A program made the position numbers and the translations under genes. From positions 1 to 5,543 of the forward strand of contig JAPLMV010000098.1 of the NCBI GenBank assembly GCA_026386835.1: a stretch of 5,543 nt of DNA, in the 5' to 3' direction. The stretch's first letter is position 1; each line of letters begins with the position of its first letter. The notes below the pieces were generated by a model, which was not told the origin of the DNA, ran no database searches, and saw only the letters and a program-made list of their open reading frames with translations. Source of the stretch: Planctomycetota bacterium (lineage in GTDB: Bacteria > Planctomycetota > Phycisphaerae > Sedimentisphaerales > Anaerobacaceae). This document shows positions 5,492 to 5,543 of the stretch, in pieces.

Positions 5492-5543
5492 ATGAACGTT
5501 AAAACACATCACACATTAAAAGAACTGCAAAAGCTTTACCACA
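5492..5543 (+). CDS. Start of an unidentified gene, cut by the right edge
   Basis: GGAGG at 5482-5486, 5 nt before ATG 5492, opens a frame that stays open to the window end and encodes MNVKTHHTLKELQKLYH. An in-frame ATG at 5480 overlaps the Shine-Dalgarno and is less likely. The short amphipathic LKELQKLY segment vaguely resembles the N-terminus of IS630-type transposases, whose DNA-binding domain begins with such helices. Seventeen residues are too few to assign a family, and no inverted-repeat end of an insertion sequence is recognisable upstream. The real product could be anything. Confidence 0.5.
   Translation, partial: MNVKTHHTLKELQKLYH

Overview
The window is a bacterial chromosomal segment with four recognisable genes, a fifth gene just beginning at the right edge, and unusually long non-coding stretches between them. 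The coding sequences have mixed GC and AT codons, and the intergenic DNA is clearly AT-rich. Promoters look like ordinary sigma70-type promoters and most genes have Shine-Dalgarno sites. RNase Y together with a citramalate synthase, a stand-alone PTS EIIA protein and much repeat-like intergenic DNA would fit a Planctomycetota (Phycisphaerae-like) genome. That placement is a weak inference; no rRNA or other marker in the window fixes it.

Layout. Positions 1-1008 (minus) encode the N-terminal 336 residues of RNase Y (rny); the gene runs off the left edge before its HD catalytic domain. A near-consensus minus-strand promoter lies at 1490-1518, so the rny mRNA would carry a leader of roughly 475 nt containing several inverted repeats. 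From about 1520 to 2154 there is no convincing gene. This stretch holds a weak minus-strand terminator-like hairpin, a run of A/T tracts phased at about 10 bp (predicted curved DNA), and a GC-rich island of nested hairpins that looks like a dispersed repeat or a structured RNA. Positions 2155-2736 (plus) encode a thioredoxin-fold redoxin with a CxxC site. Positions 2737-2945 are packed with three small repeats: a 90-bp element with terminal inverted repeats, a heptamer array, and a common dispersed intergenic repeat. Positions 2946-3404 (minus) encode a PTS EIIA (PtsN/fructose type) protein. It is divergent from 3662-5227 (plus), (R)-citramalate synthase (cimA), and each gene has its own promoter in the 257-bp gap. 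After cimA come about 260 bp of AT-rich non-coding DNA, then a well-placed Shine-Dalgarno and the first 17 codons of another gene at 5492.

The genes do not form a single pathway or operon: RNA turnover (rny), thiol redox (redoxin), phosphotransfer signalling or sugar uptake (EIIA) and isoleucine/2-oxobutanoate biosynthesis (cimA) each appear to be transcribed separately. I found no convincing novel multi-gene system. The most unusual content is non-coding: the long structured rny leader, the phased A/T tracts and the hairpin island beside them.
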